Of a stretch of 24,123 bases of DNA, positions 1 to 8,736 are shown one piece after another (position 1 is the first letter of the stretch; each line of letters opens with the position of its first letter). Both the position numbers and the translations under genes were made by a program. Source of the DNA: a virus. The notes under the pieces are model-generated. The model ran no database searches. It saw nothing but the letters and a program-made list of their open reading frames with translations, and was not told the DNA's origin. Where the stretch lies: the IMG/VR virus record IMGVR_UViG_3300025120_000537, positions 1-24,123 of that record, one strand, 5' to 3'.

Positions 1-1365
1 TTTAACTCCGTTTAAATATACATCTATAAACCCTGCGTCATACGCCAAAGTTTTTGAATTTGTATCTGAACCAGTAAATGTTGTCTGATTTGCTGTTGCA
101 GTATATTCAAATCTATTTGATGTACCGTTAACAGTTGAACCTGCCGCAGCCCATCCACTTGATTTGTAAACTTTTAATTCGTTTGCACTTGTGTCAAAAT
201 ATAAATCACCAACATCGTTACTGCTTGTTGGGGCTGAACTTAAAATTCTATATCTTTCTGCAAAACTGTTTACTCCAGAAATATTAGAAGCAACTGTAGA
301 AACATTTGCGTTTGCGCCTGCTACTGTTGACACTGCACTAGAAATTCCTGCTACAGTATTTATGTTTGCACTGTTAGAATTTACAGCATTAATATTTGAT
401 GAATTATTATTTACAGACGTAAGCGTACTTGAAAGTCCTGCTACGGTGTTAATGTTTGAAGCGTTAGAAACTGCTGAGTTGATGTTTGTAGCGTTACTAA
501 CTGCTGAATTAATGTTACTTGAATTATTTGCTACAGCCGTAACGTTGCTAGAAATTCCTGCTACTGTTGATACGTTTGCAGAAATACCTGCCACCGTTGT
601 AACGTTAGCACTTATCCCACCAACAATATTTACGTTAGCTATGTTAGTTGCAACTGTATCTATTTCAGATGTAGTTTCATTTAAATCATCAGCTACAGTC
701 TCAACTTCTGATACGGCTTCTGCTAAATCATTTGCTACTGCAATTACTTTTGCAATGTCTGTTGCTACTGTGTTAACTGAAGTTATGTTTGTTGCTACCG
801 TGTTGATATTTGTAGCGTTAGAATTAGTTGTAGTTATTGCAGATATATTACTGTTAACTGTGTTAATTGCTGTAATGTTACTGTTAACATTATTTAAAGT
901 TGTTTTGTCTGAAGCACTTAGCCAAGTGTTTTCGATGTAGTTTTTCGTAGCCACATCTTGTGCAGACGTTGGGTCAGCAATAGTAGTTAATCTTTTACTT
1001 TGTCCATCCCATTGAAAATTTGTATTTGATAGTTTGATTACATCGTTAGCGTCATCAATAGCTTCTTGTCCCATAAAGAAAGCTTGGTTAGAATCAGTAT
1101 CTAAATCATTTTCTGTTAGGACTGAACCTGCCGCATAATCAACTAATCTTGAAGTTTGACTTGTAGTTCTTCGTATTTCAATAGCACTTGCCGAAGCCGG
1201 TGCTGTGTTAAAAGTAATTTGAGTTCCTGCTGAGTTATAAGTGAAAGCAGTTGTAGCTACACCATTAATTGTTACAGTAATGTCAGCCTGGTCACGATAT
1301 GTAAAATTTACTGCATATTGTGTGGTTGAACCATTTCCTGTGTATCTTACAAATGAATTAGCCAT
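1..1365 (-). CDS. Tail fiber protein, T7 gp17-like, N-terminal 455 residues (cut by the left edge)
   Basis: The frame is open from an ATG at 1365 to position 1 without a stop, and AAGGAG lies 8 nt upstream of the ATG. Residues 1-150 resemble the virion-anchoring N-terminal domain of T7 gp17: an opening MANSFVRYTGNGSTTQY, a TINGV strand, a LTENDLDTDSNQAFF segment and a PTSAQDVATKNYIE segment. Residues 161-360 are twenty decapeptide repeats rich in Asn, Ser, Ile and Val, probably a trimeric shaft. Residues 371-405 hold a DVGDLYFDTSANELKVYK motif seen in many phage fibers. Residues 417 onward start a module (FEYTATANQTTF, DVYLNGVK) that also recurs in marine phage fibers. The receptor-binding tip lies outside the window. 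The gene follows the gp16 genes, as in T7. Family assignment is firm for the N-terminus; the shaft structure is inferred. Confidence 0.9.
   Translation of the reverse strand, partial: MANSFVRYTGNGSTTQYAVNFTYRDQADITVTINGVATTAFTYNSAGTQITFNTAPASASAIEIRRTTSQTSRLVDYAAGSVLTENDLDTDSNQAFFMGQEAIDDANDVIKLSNTNFQWDGQSKRLTTIADPTSAQDVATKNYIENTWLSASDKTTLNNVNSNITAINTVNSNISAITTTNSNATNINTVATNITSVNTVATDIAKVIAVANDLAEAVSEVETVADDLNETTSEIDTVATNIANVNIVGGISANVTTVAGISANVSTVAGISSNVTAVANNSSNINSAVSNATNINSAVSNASNINTVAGLSSTLTSVNNNSSNINAVNSNSANINTVAGISSAVSTVAGANANVSTVASNISGVNSFAERYRILSSAPTSSNDVGDLYFDTSANELKVYKSSGWAAAGSTVNGTSNRFEYTATANQTTFTGSDTNSKTLAYDAGFIDVYLNGVK
286..885 (-). repeat. Decapeptide repeat region of the tail fiber shaft (30-bp period)
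   Basis: Twenty consecutive ten-residue blocks span fiber residues 161-360. Typical blocks are NSNITAINTV, ISANVTTVAG, NASNINTVAG and ISSAVSTVAG. Hydrophobic Ile or Val recurs at fixed positions, with Asn, Ser or Thr between. Blocks at about residues 211-250 are acidic and more diverged (ANDLAEAVSE, VETVADDLNE) and look closer to a heptad coiled coil. The same periodicity keeps the complementary strand open, giving a spurious 249-codon plus-strand frame rich in ATV. Confidence 0.85.
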
Positions 1366-1383
1366 TTATACACTCCTTTTCTT

Positions 1384-1400
1384 CTTCTAATATGGGTACT
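1384..1400 (-). promoter_or_regulatory. Candidate phage RNA polymerase promoter, copy 1
   Basis: On the minus strand the sequence AGTACCCATATTAGAAG lies in the 40-bp spacer between the second gp16 gene and the tail fiber start. The identical 17 bp occurs at 16925-16941, again in a spacer ahead of a late gene. Its TATTAGAAG end resembles the start region of the SP6 promoter (TATAGAAG), which is known from the literature. A promoter role is inferred. Only the last few bases could be explained by ribosome binding. Confidence 0.45.
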
Positions 1401-1405
1401 TATTG

Positions 1406-4024
1406 TTATTGTTGACGGTCTTTAGGAAGTTCACTAGTTATTGCTCTCAAAAATTGTTGCAATCCTACTAAGTTATAGAACGGTAATAGTCCTATAGCTT
1501 TATTTCCGTCTGATTGAGAGAATGTTCTTTCTGGATTAAACGTAGATTGTGATACAGCTTTCATAGTTGGTATCAACTTTTGAAATATTAAAGAGTAAGT
1601 TGGGTTACCAGTTATAATGTTTGTATCAAGTCCACTAGTTCTATATCCAAAGATAGGGTTATCAGTATAAGCAGAGCCTATAATGTTAGCACCTATTGGT
1701 AACAAGGAAGCAAACGCAGCTCTTTGAAAACCTGCTTTAGCTATTGTTGCCGGATTTAATCTATTTTCATAAAATTCTTTTTGGTTTGGATGTACTAAAC
1801 CTGCTAGAGAAGTTTGTGCTGAAAACATTAAAGAACCCCATAACATTGAGTTCATAAATTGGTCAAACACAATAGCGTCTCTCATCTTCAAACCATACAA
1901 AAATTGTTTAGCCCAAGATGTAAACATAAAACTTCTAAACTGATATGCTATTTGACCTAAGTGTCCATCTGCATTCATTCCATATTCTTTTAAATATCCA
2001 AAGTATGCTTTTTCACCTACGTCAGCTTGTTGTACTGTTCTATGTGCAAGTCTTCGCATAGCCATAATGTAAGTAGCCCTAGTTTCATTAGACCATTTAT
2101 CAAAATTTGTTTTAGTTATTTTAGTTCCAAGTTCACCTTTAGTCCAACTTGTATGTGCTTTAAATTCGTTTTGTATTTTTTTCATCATAGATGGACTTAT
2201 GCCTAAATCATCTAATCTGTTTTGCATTTGTGCGTCAGTCATTCTATTTTTACCAAATCTTAATTTAGCAAAAGGATGTTTACCTTTACCTACAGCCCAT
2301 CTTCCAAAAATTTGTGTAAATTCAGAAACAGTTACTATCTGCATAGCAGAGGTACTCATAAACTGTCCAGAGTATGTGTTAGTAAATCTGTTCATTTGGT
2401 CTAATTTATTTTCTACTGTAGTAATAGCGTCATCCGACATATTACTTCCAAAGTCATCTAATCTGTTTGTAACTTGTTGAATAATAGAATGGTTACCAAC
2501 TCCACCCATTGTGTAATCTATTTCTCTAATAAAATCATCTACACGTTCACCGTTTTCTAAACGTTTCATCATACGTCTTAATTCAGGAACATTTTGTAAT
2601 GTAGCATTCCAACCAATTAAACCAGTGACGTTACCCATCTCTGACATATTGGCAAAACCTACTTGGTTCATCACCCTTGAATAATTTAATTTACGAATAA
2701 ATCTTCCTATTGTAGGTGCTAGTCCAGTTGGGTTTTCTGCAAGTGGTCTTCCTTTAATAAAACTATAAGCCATATCCATAGCTTGAATTTCATTATCCAT
2801 TTGCCATTTTGCTCTTTTAGTAGCGTTAATTTTTACTGGGTCATAACTGTCAACAATTTCTTGTCTAATTCTTTGAAAGTCACCTCTAGATTTTATTCCT
2901 TTATAAGCTAAAGCCATATCACCCATAGCACTATGTGTGTAATTCATAAAAATTGCTTCAGCATTATTTTCTAATAAATCAGAAAAGTTTGTTCTGCCGT
3001 CTGTATGTCCTTCATTAAATCTAATTCTTCTTTGTAAATAAGATGAACCAGAAACACCTTCTCCTGGTTTAACTTTAAACATTCTATTAATTAAAGCATC
3101 AATTTCTTCATCAACCATATTAGTATGCTCTTGCATCATTCTTCTAAATGTTTCACGTTTTTGCATACTAGTAACAATAAAATCTAAATTAACTCCACCT
3201 TTAGAAAAGTTTGACCTTTGAACTACAGTTATTAAATTTTCTGCAATAGTCATTTTTTGAGCTGCTGTTAAAGGTCTTTGTTTTACACCTTTAAGCATAG
3301 TATCTTCCATAGCATTAACTAAAAATACTTTTAAATATTGTGAACCTTTAGTAGGGTCATTTAATATTTTTTGATATTTTTGTGGATTGTGAACTCTTGT
3401 TAAATAATTAAAATTATCTACAATATTTTCAGCACCTTCCACTCCAGTAATTTTAAGCATTTGTAATTGCTCATTTAACAATTGACTTTGTGTCTTTGCC
3501 ATTTGTTGTATTATTTTTTGACTTTCAGCCGAAGTATATCCTAATTCACTTAATGCAATTTTTTCACCACGTATGGCTCTACCTACTAAATCATTAAATT
3601 CTTTTCTTACTTTATTATTATTAGGACTATTCCATTTATGTCTTCCTAAATTTTTTTGTTCTATTAACCATTTTTTTAAAAAGTTTGTGTGAGGTACATG
3701 ATATAAAACCATCATTCTATCTACGTTCATATCTTTAACTTCAGATACAGTTATAGGTCTTGTATAATTTGTATTTCCTTTTTTTGGCGTAGAGTCTCTA
3801 ACTAAAAGACTTCCAAATTTTCTCATTTTGTCACTCATTGTTGAACCCATTGCAGCAGAAAAATCAAATCTAAATGCTCTAGCCCAAGTTTCTGGTGTCA
3901 AATCAGCGTCACGCAAAATGTTAAATTCTGCCATTCTACCTCTGACATATTCATTGGCTGTTGCTCTACTGTCAAAAGTACCTTCTGGTTTTGCTTCATC
4001 CCAATTACATATTTTTTTTGCCAT
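1406..4024 (-). CDS. Internal virion protein, C-terminal part of a T7 gp16-like protein
   Basis: This 872-residue protein corresponds by position and by features to the large C-terminal portion of T7 gp16, the internal core protein ejected into the host envelope to help carry DNA across. It opens with a charged region (WARAFRFDFSAAMG at about 47-60) typical of gp16-like proteins. It is mostly helical and polar, with hydrophobic stretches near the end (about 727-744, 770-786 and 845-859) that could enter a membrane. Its ATG shares one base with the stop of the upstream gene (TAATG), and a GAGGA sits 11 nt upstream, so translation is probably coupled. It has no peptidoglycan-hydrolase domain; that lies on the upstream gene. 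In T7 both parts form one 1318-residue chain. The gp16 assignment is strong from synteny and moderate from sequence. Confidence 0.8.
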   Translation of the reverse strand: MAKKICNWDEAKPEGTFDSRATANEYVRGRMAEFNILRDADLTPETWARAFRFDFSAAMGSTMSDKMRKFGSLLVRDSTPKKGNTNYTRPITVSEVKDMNVDRMMVLYHVPHTNFLKKWLIEQKNLGRHKWNSPNNNKVRKEFNDLVGRAIRGEKIALSELGYTSAESQKIIQQMAKTQSQLLNEQLQMLKITGVEGAENIVDNFNYLTRVHNPQKYQKILNDPTKGSQYLKVFLVNAMEDTMLKGVKQRPLTAAQKMTIAENLITVVQRSNFSKGGVNLDFIVTSMQKRETFRRMMQEHTNMVDEEIDALINRMFKVKPGEGVSGSSYLQRRIRFNEGHTDGRTNFSDLLENNAEAIFMNYTHSAMGDMALAYKGIKSRGDFQRIRQEIVDSYDPVKINATKRAKWQMDNEIQAMDMAYSFIKGRPLAENPTGLAPTIGRFIRKLNYSRVMNQVGFANMSEMGNVTGLIGWNATLQNVPELRRMMKRLENGERVDDFIREIDYTMGGVGNHSIIQQVTNRLDDFGSNMSDDAITTVENKLDQMNRFTNTYSGQFMSTSAMQIVTVSEFTQIFGRWAVGKGKHPFAKLRFGKNRMTDAQMQNRLDDLGISPSMMKKIQNEFKAHTSWTKGELGTKITKTNFDKWSNETRATYIMAMRRLAHRTVQQADVGEKAYFGYLKEYGMNADGHLGQIAYQFRSFMFTSWAKQFLYGLKMRDAIVFDQFMNSMLWGSLMFSAQTSLAGLVHPNQKEFYENRLNPATIAKAGFQRAAFASLLPIGANIIGSAYTDNPIFGYRTSGLDTNIITGNPTYSLIFQKLIPTMKAVSQSTFNPERTFSQSDGNKAIGLLPFYNLVGLQQFLRAITSELPKDRQQ

Positions 4025-5952
4025 TATTTACATTTCCTCACTTCAATTGTTCCGTCTTTATTTACTTGCATAATTAATTCATCTGGTTTTCCAGATTGAT
4101 TTTCTATCATTCTAACTTCAAATCTACCGTCTGCTCTTTTAGTTGTGTGTAGCGCTAAATCGTAATTAGGGTCATACCAATCAAAAGTTCTTTCACCATT
4201 TGGTTTTAAAGGGTTAGGATTATTAGGACCAGGAATAAGATTACTATTATTAGAAGGTGGTGGTTCAAACCCTCCATCATCTCTAATTAATTTAGTATCA
4301 CTTTCATCCATTGTGTCTTTAAATTGTTTTGTAAAATTTGTGTTTGTAACTCTAGGTCTACGTATTCCAAATAATCCACCAAGAAATGCACCTGTCATTA
4401 CACCGTGCATAACATTATCAATATCTAAATCTGGTCTTTGTGAAGCAAGATAAGTTTCTATTGCACCAATAGATACTGCACCTGCACCTGCTTTTCTTAA
4501 AATTCTATATGCTCTTGCACTTTTTTGCAAAGCAACTACTGGCGCTAACAATCCGTCTGTAGCAATAATTGCTGTCCACGCCGCAGGGTCAGTAAACGCA
4601 GCCAACAATCTTAACATAGTTCCTTTACCAACACCTTGAGAATTAATTTTATCTTCTAATTCTAAATGTTTTAATAACTGTTCTCTTATTTGTTGAGCGT
4701 GTGCTAAACTGTGTGCGTGTGCAAATTCTTCTCTATAATCATCTGGTAAATCTGTACTAAGTTCATCTAATAATTCTTGTGATAAAACAAAATTTACATC
4801 TGGTGCTAAATCTTCTCTACTAAATTGTTTGTATAAATTAGTAGCAATCATTTCATCTTCGTATGCGCCTTTTGTTGCGTCACCTAAAGTGAATTTCTTT
4901 TTTAAATCTTGTTGTCTTTTGTAAGTTACATTTGCTATTTGGTCTAAATCTTCTTGGTCATAAGGCGTAGCATAATCTAAATTCCATAATTGTGGTGGCT
5001 CTATATTATTTATAAAATCTTTAGCTGAATCAGTTTCAAACTTCTGTCCCATAGCTTCAGTTTCTTTATCAATTTCTTGATAGCCTTCAATTAATTCTGG
5101 AATAATTTTAGCATTTTCTTCAGCTTGTGTATTGTATTCTCTTATACCGTCAATAGCATTTCCTACTGTATTTGTAATATTATCTACTGAAAAAACATTT
5201 TCTGTTTCTGTTTTAAGAATTTCTGTTTTAGCTTCGTCATCTATATAAGGGTTCATCATAACTTCTGGCAATGAACCATCCATACGTAAAGCGTCTGCTT
5301 TTAACTGATTATCAATTAAACTTGTGTCACTTTTTTTTAGCGATTGACTGTGCATACTCCCACTTGTGTTTACAACAAAAGGGTCACCATTATCATAAGA
5401 ATATGTAACAGCAGTTTTCTTTCCTTCAACTAAAGAATCTCCTACTGTATAATTTGTAATTTGACTAAAGCCTAAATCGTTTGCAGCTCTATTGTAATTT
5501 CTAATTCTTCTATTAACTAAACCATTCATTACAGCATTTGTTCCTGTTGCAGGGTCATTAGCTGAAATAATATCTAACGTATTTTTTAATGCAGACTCAT
5601 AGTTTCCACTTATTAAATCATTTTTAAAACCATTAAATAATTTTCCAGAATTATAATATTGGTCTGAAGCAACAATTTTCATTGAGTTTGGTAAATTATT
5701 CCAAGTGTCTTCACCAACATCTTTTTTCATTTGTTCTATATTATAAATAACAATTTGTTTTGCTAAATCTTTGTCAGACATTTCTTCAGCATTAAGTTTA
5801 TTAAAACTTAAAAAGTTTTTAAGACCATCAGCTATGTGTGTTATACCATAACCTCTAGTTCCTACACCACCTTCTAAAGCAACTTTTCTTCCTTCTGTTC
5901 CTTCATCTTCAGCAAGTATTTCTAAAAATTGGTTTACCCATTCTTCGTTCAT
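4024..5952 (-). CDS. Internal virion protein with N-terminal lysozyme-like domain (gp16 N-terminal part)
   Basis: This is a 642-residue protein. Residues 1-165 look like a T4/P22-type phage lysozyme. LAEDEG has Glu17 in the place of the catalytic Glu. GTRGYGITHI at 31-40 matches the lysozyme TIGYG turn. A buried helix, VASDQYYNSGKL, follows, and MNGLVNRRIRNYNRA at 142-156 matches the conserved arginine helix. T7 gp16 instead begins with a lytic transglycosylase (SLT) domain, so the role (local peptidoglycan cutting during DNA entry) would be kept with a different fold. Residues about 449-529 hold hydrophobic segments. A Pro/Asn-rich linker (about 561-587) leads to a probable beta-rich tail. 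The start overlaps the gp15-like stop as ATGA. It could conceivably act as the lysis enzyme, but length and neighbours favour a virion protein. Confidence 0.75.
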   Translation of the reverse strand: MNEEWVNQFLEILAEDEGTEGRKVALEGGVGTRGYGITHIADGLKNFLSFNKLNAEEMSDKDLAKQIVIYNIEQMKKDVGEDTWNNLPNSMKIVASDQYYNSGKLFNGFKNDLISGNYESALKNTLDIISANDPATGTNAVMNGLVNRRIRNYNRAANDLGFSQITNYTVGDSLVEGKKTAVTYSYDNGDPFVVNTSGSMHSQSLKKSDTSLIDNQLKADALRMDGSLPEVMMNPYIDDEAKTEILKTETENVFSVDNITNTVGNAIDGIREYNTQAEENAKIIPELIEGYQEIDKETEAMGQKFETDSAKDFINNIEPPQLWNLDYATPYDQEDLDQIANVTYKRQQDLKKKFTLGDATKGAYEDEMIATNLYKQFSREDLAPDVNFVLSQELLDELSTDLPDDYREEFAHAHSLAHAQQIREQLLKHLELEDKINSQGVGKGTMLRLLAAFTDPAAWTAIIATDGLLAPVVALQKSARAYRILRKAGAGAVSIGAIETYLASQRPDLDIDNVMHGVMTGAFLGGLFGIRRPRVTNTNFTKQFKDTMDESDTKLIRDDGGFEPPPSNNSNLIPGPNNPNPLKPNGERTFDWYDPNYDLALHTTKRADGRFEVRMIENQSGKPDELIMQVNKDGTIEVRKCK

Positions 5953-8225
5953 TTATTAACCTTTATCTGTTCATTTAATAATAATTTCTTTTGATTAGCT
6001 GCATTTTCTAATATGATTTTCATATCTTTATCTGCTTTCATCATATCTTCAATTGAGCCATCCATAAAATCTCCAGTCGATACAATTACAAAATCTCCGT
6101 TTGGTGTCATAACTGGTAATTGAGAATTTTTATCTGTTAAAACTAATAGTCCACTTTTAAAAGGACGTACTACTAAATCTTCTGCGTAATATTTTAAATC
6201 ACCTTTTCTATCTTCTACTAAAGGTATGTCACCTTCGTTAAAGAAACCATCAAGTTTGCCTGCTTCTTTATATTTTTCCATCCAAACAATTTCAAATTTC
6301 TTAGCTATTGCTCTGCTTTTTTCTGTAAGTTTTGTTGGGTCTGCGGCAGGGAAAGATGAATTATTAACAAGAACACCATCTACTAAAGTGTGTCTAGTAG
6401 ACACTTCTTCAATAGCAAATTTAATTGCGTCTTCTTTATTCATTCCTGCTTTCATCATTGTCATAGCAGTCATAGTTGCTCTTTGTGAAACCAAAGACAT
6501 ATCAACATCATCCCAATCAAATGTAGGGTAATCTCTTGTAATAGATTTAACCCAGTCTGGTAAATCTTCTTTATTAACTCCAACAACTCCACCTATCCAA
6601 GGTATACCTTCATCAAACCATTTATCAAATTTACCTTTAACATCATCATAGACATCTTCTTTGTTTAAATTTGTGTTTGCATATTGTGAAGCAGGATTAG
6701 TTACAGCTTCATAAGCTTTCATAATTGCTCTGTCTTGTCCCATGTTTGTATTTCTCATAAGATTATTTACAATTTCATAGAACGTTGCTGCGTTTGTACT
6801 AGCGTATTTAGTAGGAACTTTATCACCGTAAATTGTTCTTAATTGTTGATATCTTTCAAATCCTCTTGTAAAAATATCAATACCATCAGGGTCAATTGTA
6901 CTGTCATTACCTGCAACTTTAATTACATTAATAGAATCAAATCCCATTGTAACTTCATTTTTCCAAGTAGGATGTTGTATTCCATTAGCGTCTAGCATTT
7001 TTTGTGTTAATTGAAATTTTGTAAATTCACCTAAATCTTTTGGTATATCACCATTAGCAATCATGTTGTTAATGTGTGGCATTAATATTGTTTGTTCCCA
7101 AGCTACTATAGAGTCATTTATATCATCATCTGATAAACCAATTTTAGTATTACCACTTGAGTCTGTGTAAGTAGTTTCATCTTTTTTATAAGCATGACCT
7201 TTAGAAATTAAATCTACGCCAATTGCTAGTTTACTTGATGTTGCTACTGTACCTTTAATTGCAGCAATAATTTTTGTTGCTTGTTCTTCTGTTTTGGGAG
7301 TTCTTAAATAAGAAGGCAGTTTACCATCTTTACCTCTGTTCATTGTAAGATATGTAACAATATCAGTTAACATTTGAGGGTCAGTAATTAAACCAGTATC
7401 TTGTAAATCAACTACTTGTTCAAAATAATTTAATACTTGTTTATTCCATTCATCTTTATTTATAAATTTTTCATTAACAACTTTGTCAGTTCTTAAAGTT
7501 TCTAAATCTGCTACTCTTGTAGAAGAATTATATATTTTTTCTGTTGTATAGTCTGGTGTTCCTGCGTCTATTTCTTTTTCTGTTATAAAGCCACCACCTT
7601 GTTCCCAAGCTTTAGCAATAATTTGAAAAGAAGCTGCGTTTGTTGCTCTGTTTAATTGTAAACCTTTTGCTATTGATACTTTTTCTTCTAAGTCTAATCT
7701 CATTTGGTTCATAGAGTCTGTGTATGCTCTAGTGTAAGATTTATCTTGTGTACTTAAATCTCTTATAGGATTTCCTGTAGGCTCACCATTTTCATTAACT
7801 GATTGAAATAAGCCATCTATATCTAGATTAGCCATTGCGTCACCTTTATCATCACCACCAGTTATATTTGTAACTTTAGTATTAATATTATTAAAATCTT
7901 CAATAGCGTGTGATAAACCAAAATTAGAATTTACAATTGCTTGAGTGTAATAACCTTTTAAGTTTGCAACTCTAGGGTCACCCTTATCAATTAACTTTTT
8001 AATTTCTGTTGGGTCTGTAATACCTTGTGCTTTTAAATTATCAAAAACATCTTGTGCTTCATTTTGTTGTTCTGTTTTGTAATTGTCAGTAAACTTGGCA
8101 AAAGATTTATTAAAGTTTTTTAGCGAATTTGAAATTTGATTTAGTTCACTATCTTTTGCTTCTCTAGGTCTACCTGTAGAAGTTGATTGATAACGAATAG
8201 GTACGTATTGTGATTTATATGCCAT
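5949..8225 (-). CDS. Internal virion protein, T7 gp15-like
   Basis: At 758 residues the protein nearly equals T7 gp15 (747), and it sits exactly between the gp14-like and gp16-like genes. It is hydrophilic and mainly helical, with no signal peptide or clear membrane segment. Early segments such as GDPRVANLKGYYTQAIVNSN resemble the opening of gp15-type core proteins. In T7, gp15 forms part of the internal core and then a periplasmic DNA-ejection conduit with gp14 and gp16. AAAGGA lies 6 nt before the ATG. The function rests on synteny and length more than on residue-level motifs. Confidence 0.75.
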   Translation of the reverse strand: MAYKSQYVPIRYQSTSTGRPREAKDSELNQISNSLKNFNKSFAKFTDNYKTEQQNEAQDVFDNLKAQGITDPTEIKKLIDKGDPRVANLKGYYTQAIVNSNFGLSHAIEDFNNINTKVTNITGGDDKGDAMANLDIDGLFQSVNENGEPTGNPIRDLSTQDKSYTRAYTDSMNQMRLDLEEKVSIAKGLQLNRATNAASFQIIAKAWEQGGGFITEKEIDAGTPDYTTEKIYNSSTRVADLETLRTDKVVNEKFINKDEWNKQVLNYFEQVVDLQDTGLITDPQMLTDIVTYLTMNRGKDGKLPSYLRTPKTEEQATKIIAAIKGTVATSSKLAIGVDLISKGHAYKKDETTYTDSSGNTKIGLSDDDINDSIVAWEQTILMPHINNMIANGDIPKDLGEFTKFQLTQKMLDANGIQHPTWKNEVTMGFDSINVIKVAGNDSTIDPDGIDIFTRGFERYQQLRTIYGDKVPTKYASTNAATFYEIVNNLMRNTNMGQDRAIMKAYEAVTNPASQYANTNLNKEDVYDDVKGKFDKWFDEGIPWIGGVVGVNKEDLPDWVKSITRDYPTFDWDDVDMSLVSQRATMTAMTMMKAGMNKEDAIKFAIEEVSTRHTLVDGVLVNNSSFPAADPTKLTEKSRAIAKKFEIVWMEKYKEAGKLDGFFNEGDIPLVEDRKGDLKYYAEDLVVRPFKSGLLVLTDKNSQLPVMTPNGDFVIVSTGDFMDGSIEDMMKADKDMKIILENAANQKKLLLNEQIKVNK

Positions 8226-8228
8226 GCT

Positions 8229-8735
8229 TTATCCTTTAAAAAACTTTCTATCTTCATTACCTGCATATTCTGTTGCACCACCAGCTATATTAATTGCTAA
8301 TGCCATGTCACTAGGTTCTACTGGTACTGGAAGATTGTTAATTGTATTTGCGTAAGAAGCATAAGCTTCGTTTTCTTGTCTGTTAAACGACATCATATCT
8401 TTAGTAAACGCCATGTTAACATCCATAAAATCTTTATCTGTATCTGTACCTACGTCTTTATATATTGCTGTAGCGTTACCAACATTAAGTGCTAATTGTT
8501 TTGATAATAATTTAATTTTTTCTTTTTTAATTGCAAACTTCTCTGCTGACTTTTCTTTTGCTGCATTAATTTTATTATTATCTATTTGTCCGTAGTCATC
8601 AAACAGAGATGCACTCGCAGCATTTTTAGCATGAAAGTTTGAAACAGAAGTTCTATAGGCTTGTTCCTTTTTAGCGTTATGGTCGGCTATCGAACTAACC
8701 ACATTTAACGCAAAGCCTGCTTCTGCTGTACACAT
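8229..8735 (-). CDS. Internal virion protein, T7 gp14-like
   Basis: This is a 168-residue protein (T7 gp14 has 196). It opens MCTAEAGFALNVVSSIAD, resembling the MCWAAAIPIAIS start of T7 gp14: a short Cys-containing, Ala-rich hydrophobic N-terminus followed by a long polar helical region rich in Ala, Asn and Lys. gp14 forms the outer-membrane end of the ejection channel in T7. AAGGAG lies about 11 nt upstream of the ATG. Three bases separate it from the gp15-like gene. Sequence similarity is weak overall; gene order makes the assignment. Confidence 0.7.
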   Translation of the reverse strand: MCTAEAGFALNVVSSIADHNAKKEQAYRTSVSNFHAKNAASASLFDDYGQIDNNKINAAKEKSAEKFAIKKEKIKLLSKQLALNVGNATAIYKDVGTDTDKDFMDVNMAFTKDMMSFNRQENEAYASYANTINNLPVPVEPSDMALAINIAGGATEYAGNEDRKFFKG

Positions 8736-8736
8736 A

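Noticed and set aside
191-940. A 249-codon plus-strand open frame rich in ATV and Leu/Phe
   Set aside because: It is the complement of the fiber decapeptide repeats; the minus strand gives a clear gp17-like protein, and the plus frame has no ribosome-binding site or family features.
6000-6020. Partial match (tctaatatg) to the 17-bp promoter-like element; another at about 10330
   Set aside because: Only nine or ten bases match, the GGGTACT half is missing, and both lie inside structural genes.
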